Origin: GWA1-54-10 sp964349675
GTDB taxonomy: Bacteria; Patescibacteriota; Minisyncoccia; Phycocordibacterales; SBAW01
Direction: 5' to 3'
DNA length: 5,583 nt
Assembly (NCBI GenBank): GCA_964349675.1
Contig: CAYGHD010000028.1
Coordinates: forward strand, 1-5,583
Part shown: piece after piece, positions 4,865-5,583 of the stretch
Numbering within the stretch: position 1 is the stretch's first letter
Layout: each line of letters starts with the position of its first letter
Translations under genes and position numbers: made by a program
The notes under the pieces: generated by a model
The model's database searches: none
Told to the model about the DNA's origin: nothing
The model's input: only the letters and a program-made list of their open reading frames with translations

Positions 4865-4873
4865 AGTATAGCA
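4865..4873 (-). promoter_or_regulatory. Extended -10 promoter of the prephenate-dehydratase-like gene
   Basis: TGCTATACT on the minus strand (4873-4865) is an extended -10 ending 10 bp before the ATG. Transcription would begin within a few bases of the start codon, so the mRNA would be essentially leaderless; no Shine-Dalgarno is present. No good -35 lies at 16-18 bp. A TTGACA at 4906-4901 is too far upstream for this -10. Confidence 0.45.
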
Positions 4874-4930
4874 TAAAATAGGAAAATTTATTCCACTATT
4901 TGTCAATTTTTCCCTATCCCCGTGGCTCTA

Positions 4931-4958
4931 TTGCGCGGTTTTTTAAGCAGGCTATACT
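4931..4958 (+). promoter_or_regulatory. Candidate promoter of the HU gene
   Basis: TTGCGC (4931-4936), 16 bp, then TATACT (4953-4958). The same -10 hexamer precedes the divergent gene at 4854. The start near 4965 would give a leader of about 125 nt that contains the nested hairpin at 4972-5030. Confidence 0.5.
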
Positions 4959-4971
4959 AGCGGATAGGTTT

Positions 4972-5051
4972 TTTCGCCTGCAAAAAGCCGCCTCCGTCGA
5001 ACAAAACACGGCCGGCAAAACAGGGCGAAAGCGAAAGAACCCCCAATTGGG
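4972..5051 (+). promoter_or_regulatory. Structured 5' leader of the HU gene
   Basis: A nested stem-loop is visible: TTTCGCCTG (4972-4980) with CAG-G-GCGAAA (5021-5030, one bulge), inside it GCCG/CGGC (4987-4990 with 5013-5016), and inside that CCGT/ACGG (4994-4997 with 5008-5011). The 3' arm GCGAAA is repeated directly after (5031-5036), so TTTCGC has two alternative partners. The palindrome CCCAATTGGG follows at 5042-5051. A regulatory role is inference. Confidence 0.45.
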
Positions 5052-5090
5052 TGGTCAGATACAGGTTTGTTATCAACTAAACAGGATAGT

Positions 5091-5363
5091 ATGAATAAAC
5101 AAGATATTGCAGAAAAAGTGCAGGGGGTCCTTGGCACCACTAAAGCCGATGCAGAGCGCGCAGTTGAATGCGTTATCGACACCATCGTCGCAGCGCTAAA
5201 GAAAGAGGAGGACGTGTCAATCGCAGGTCTTGGTATCTTTAAAACCAAAATGCGCGCAGCTCGCGCAGCACGTAACCCACGTACTGGCGCAACCGTGCAG
5301 GTACCCGCAATGCGCGTACCTAAGTTCCAGCCTGCAAAAGCGTTGAAAGAAGCGGTTAAATAA
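5091..5363 (+). CDS. hup: HU-family (DNABII) nucleoid DNA-binding protein
   Basis: 90 aa from the ATG at 5091, the standard HU length. HU binds and bends DNA as a dimer and helps organise the nucleoid. The N-terminal helices (M-N-K-Q-D-I-A onward, 1-40) are followed by the conserved turn V-S-I-A-G-L-G-I-F (42-50) and the DNA-binding arm, R-A-A-R-A-A-R-N-P-R-T-G (55-66). The intercalating proline falls at position 63, exactly as in HU. The terminal V-P-K-F-Q-P-A-K-A-L-K-E-A-V (76-89) matches the family. A TTG at 5067 in the same frame would add eight residues but is rejected because AGGA at 5083-5086 lies just before the ATG and the family begins there. The protein is rich in Arg and Ala. A strong terminator follows. 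Confidence 0.96.
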   Translation: MNKQDIAEKVQGVLGTTKADAERAVECVIDTIVAALKKEEDVSIAGLGIFKTKMRAARAARNPRTGATVQVPAMRVPKFQPAKALKEAVK

Positions 5364-5407
5364 ACCCGACTTCGCGAGCATCTTAAAGCATTCGTTGCCA
5401 ACGAGTC

Positions 5408-5438
5408 ACAAAATCGCCCCATTGTGGGGCGATTTTGT
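5408..5438 (+). terminator. Strong rho-independent terminator after HU
   Basis: A perfect 13-bp stem: ACAAAATCGCCCC (5408-5420) and GGGGCGATTTTGT (5426-5438), loop ATTGT, followed by TATTTTG. The A-rich 5' arm means the reverse direction also carries a T-run, so it can work for both strands. Confidence 0.92.
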
Positions 5439-5502
5439 TATTTTGTGCGGGATGGGAGAATCGGCCACAGGTTGCCTACCGCACCCGCAGCCCCGCCTCA
5501 TA

Positions 5503-5523
5503 GCCCTTCGACAAGCTCAGGGC
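5503..5523. repeat. Dispersed-repeat-like palindrome (GCCCT...AGGGC)
   Basis: GCCCT (5503-5507) and AGGGC (5519-5523) bracket TCGACAAGCTC. This strongly resembles the short element (reverse strand CCTGAGCTTGTCGAAGG) that I remember as recurring in many copies across intergenic regions of diverse bacterial genomes. Its origin and function are not known to me. Only one copy is in the window, so repeat status rests on recognition. Confidence 0.5.
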
Positions 5524-5547
5524 ATATTCCGGCCTTCGATTCCCCAT

Positions 5548-5571
5548 GCCAAGCAAAGCCATTTGCTTGGC
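5548..5571. repeat. Perfect 10-bp inverted repeat
   Basis: GCCAAGCAAA (5548-5557) and TTTGCTTGGC (5562-5571) with a 4-nt loop GCCA. No T-run follows on either strand, so it is not a typical terminator. It lies 24 bp from the dispersed-repeat-like element and may belong to the same repeat unit, or be a protein-binding site. Confidence 0.6.
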
Positions 5572-5583
5572 TCACCCTTACGT

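Larger units (their letters stand above)
5439..5583. other. Non-coding right flank with palindromic elements
   Basis: I found no supported gene. It holds GTGCGG (5445-5450) and CCGCAC (5479-5484), which can pair across 28 bases, and the two elements listed separately. A minus-strand frame is open from 5581 to a TGA at 5500-5498; it could be the end of a gene beginning beyond the window, but it runs through the repeats and looks like chance. Confidence 0.4.

Noticed and set aside
5498..5581. Minus-strand frame open to the right edge, ending in a P-E-L-V-E-G-L-like tail
   Set aside because: Only 27 codons, and they run straight through two palindromic repeats; such tails are typical of spurious translation of the dispersed element. 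Sequence beyond the window would decide.

Overview
The window looks like a chromosomal stretch of a bacterium with a reduced genome, most likely a Candidate Phyla Radiation (Parcubacteria-like) organism. This is inferred from the mix of genes: a TrmB-type regulator, a ClpP with an unusual active-site neighbourhood, RNase Y, a prephenate-dehydratase domain without an ACT domain, and a minimal HU. Several starts lack a clear Shine-Dalgarno and sit just downstream of a -10-like box. All six genes end in TAG or TAA and read with the standard code. No rRNA or tRNA was recognised, so the placement stays tentative.

Layout. Positions 1-338 are non-coding and rich in inverted repeats. On the minus strand they contain a complete type III hammerhead self-cleaving ribozyme (186-237), with all core residues and all three stems. 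It lies about 100 nt downstream of the stop codon of a GC-rich minus-strand gene (339-686). That gene encodes a 115-residue protein resembling the STIV B116 / DUF1874 fold, the family that includes the AcrIII-1 ring nucleases and relatives carried by mobile elements. It has its own sigma70-like promoter, a leader with two hairpins and a good Shine-Dalgarno. An AT-rich divergent region (about 760-884) separates it from a TrmB-like HTH regulator (885-1694) and carries a perfect palindrome over the regulator's -10 box plus further TGTAAY half-sites.

The rest is housekeeping: clpP (1732-2355), rny (RNase Y, 2647-4176), a convergent minus-strand prephenate-dehydratase-like gene (4240-4854), and an HU-family gene (5091-5363) with a structured leader and a very strong terminator. 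The right end (5439-5583) is non-coding and holds two palindromic elements, one of which resembles a widely dispersed repeat.

The part that stands out is the left module: a divergent regulator, a DUF1874-like gene with structured leader, and a hammerhead ribozyme in what would be that gene's 3' untranslated region. Its base composition differs from the housekeeping genes, so it may be acquired DNA. A functional link between the ribozyme and the DUF1874-like protein is inference; the ribozyme fold itself can be read directly from the sequence.
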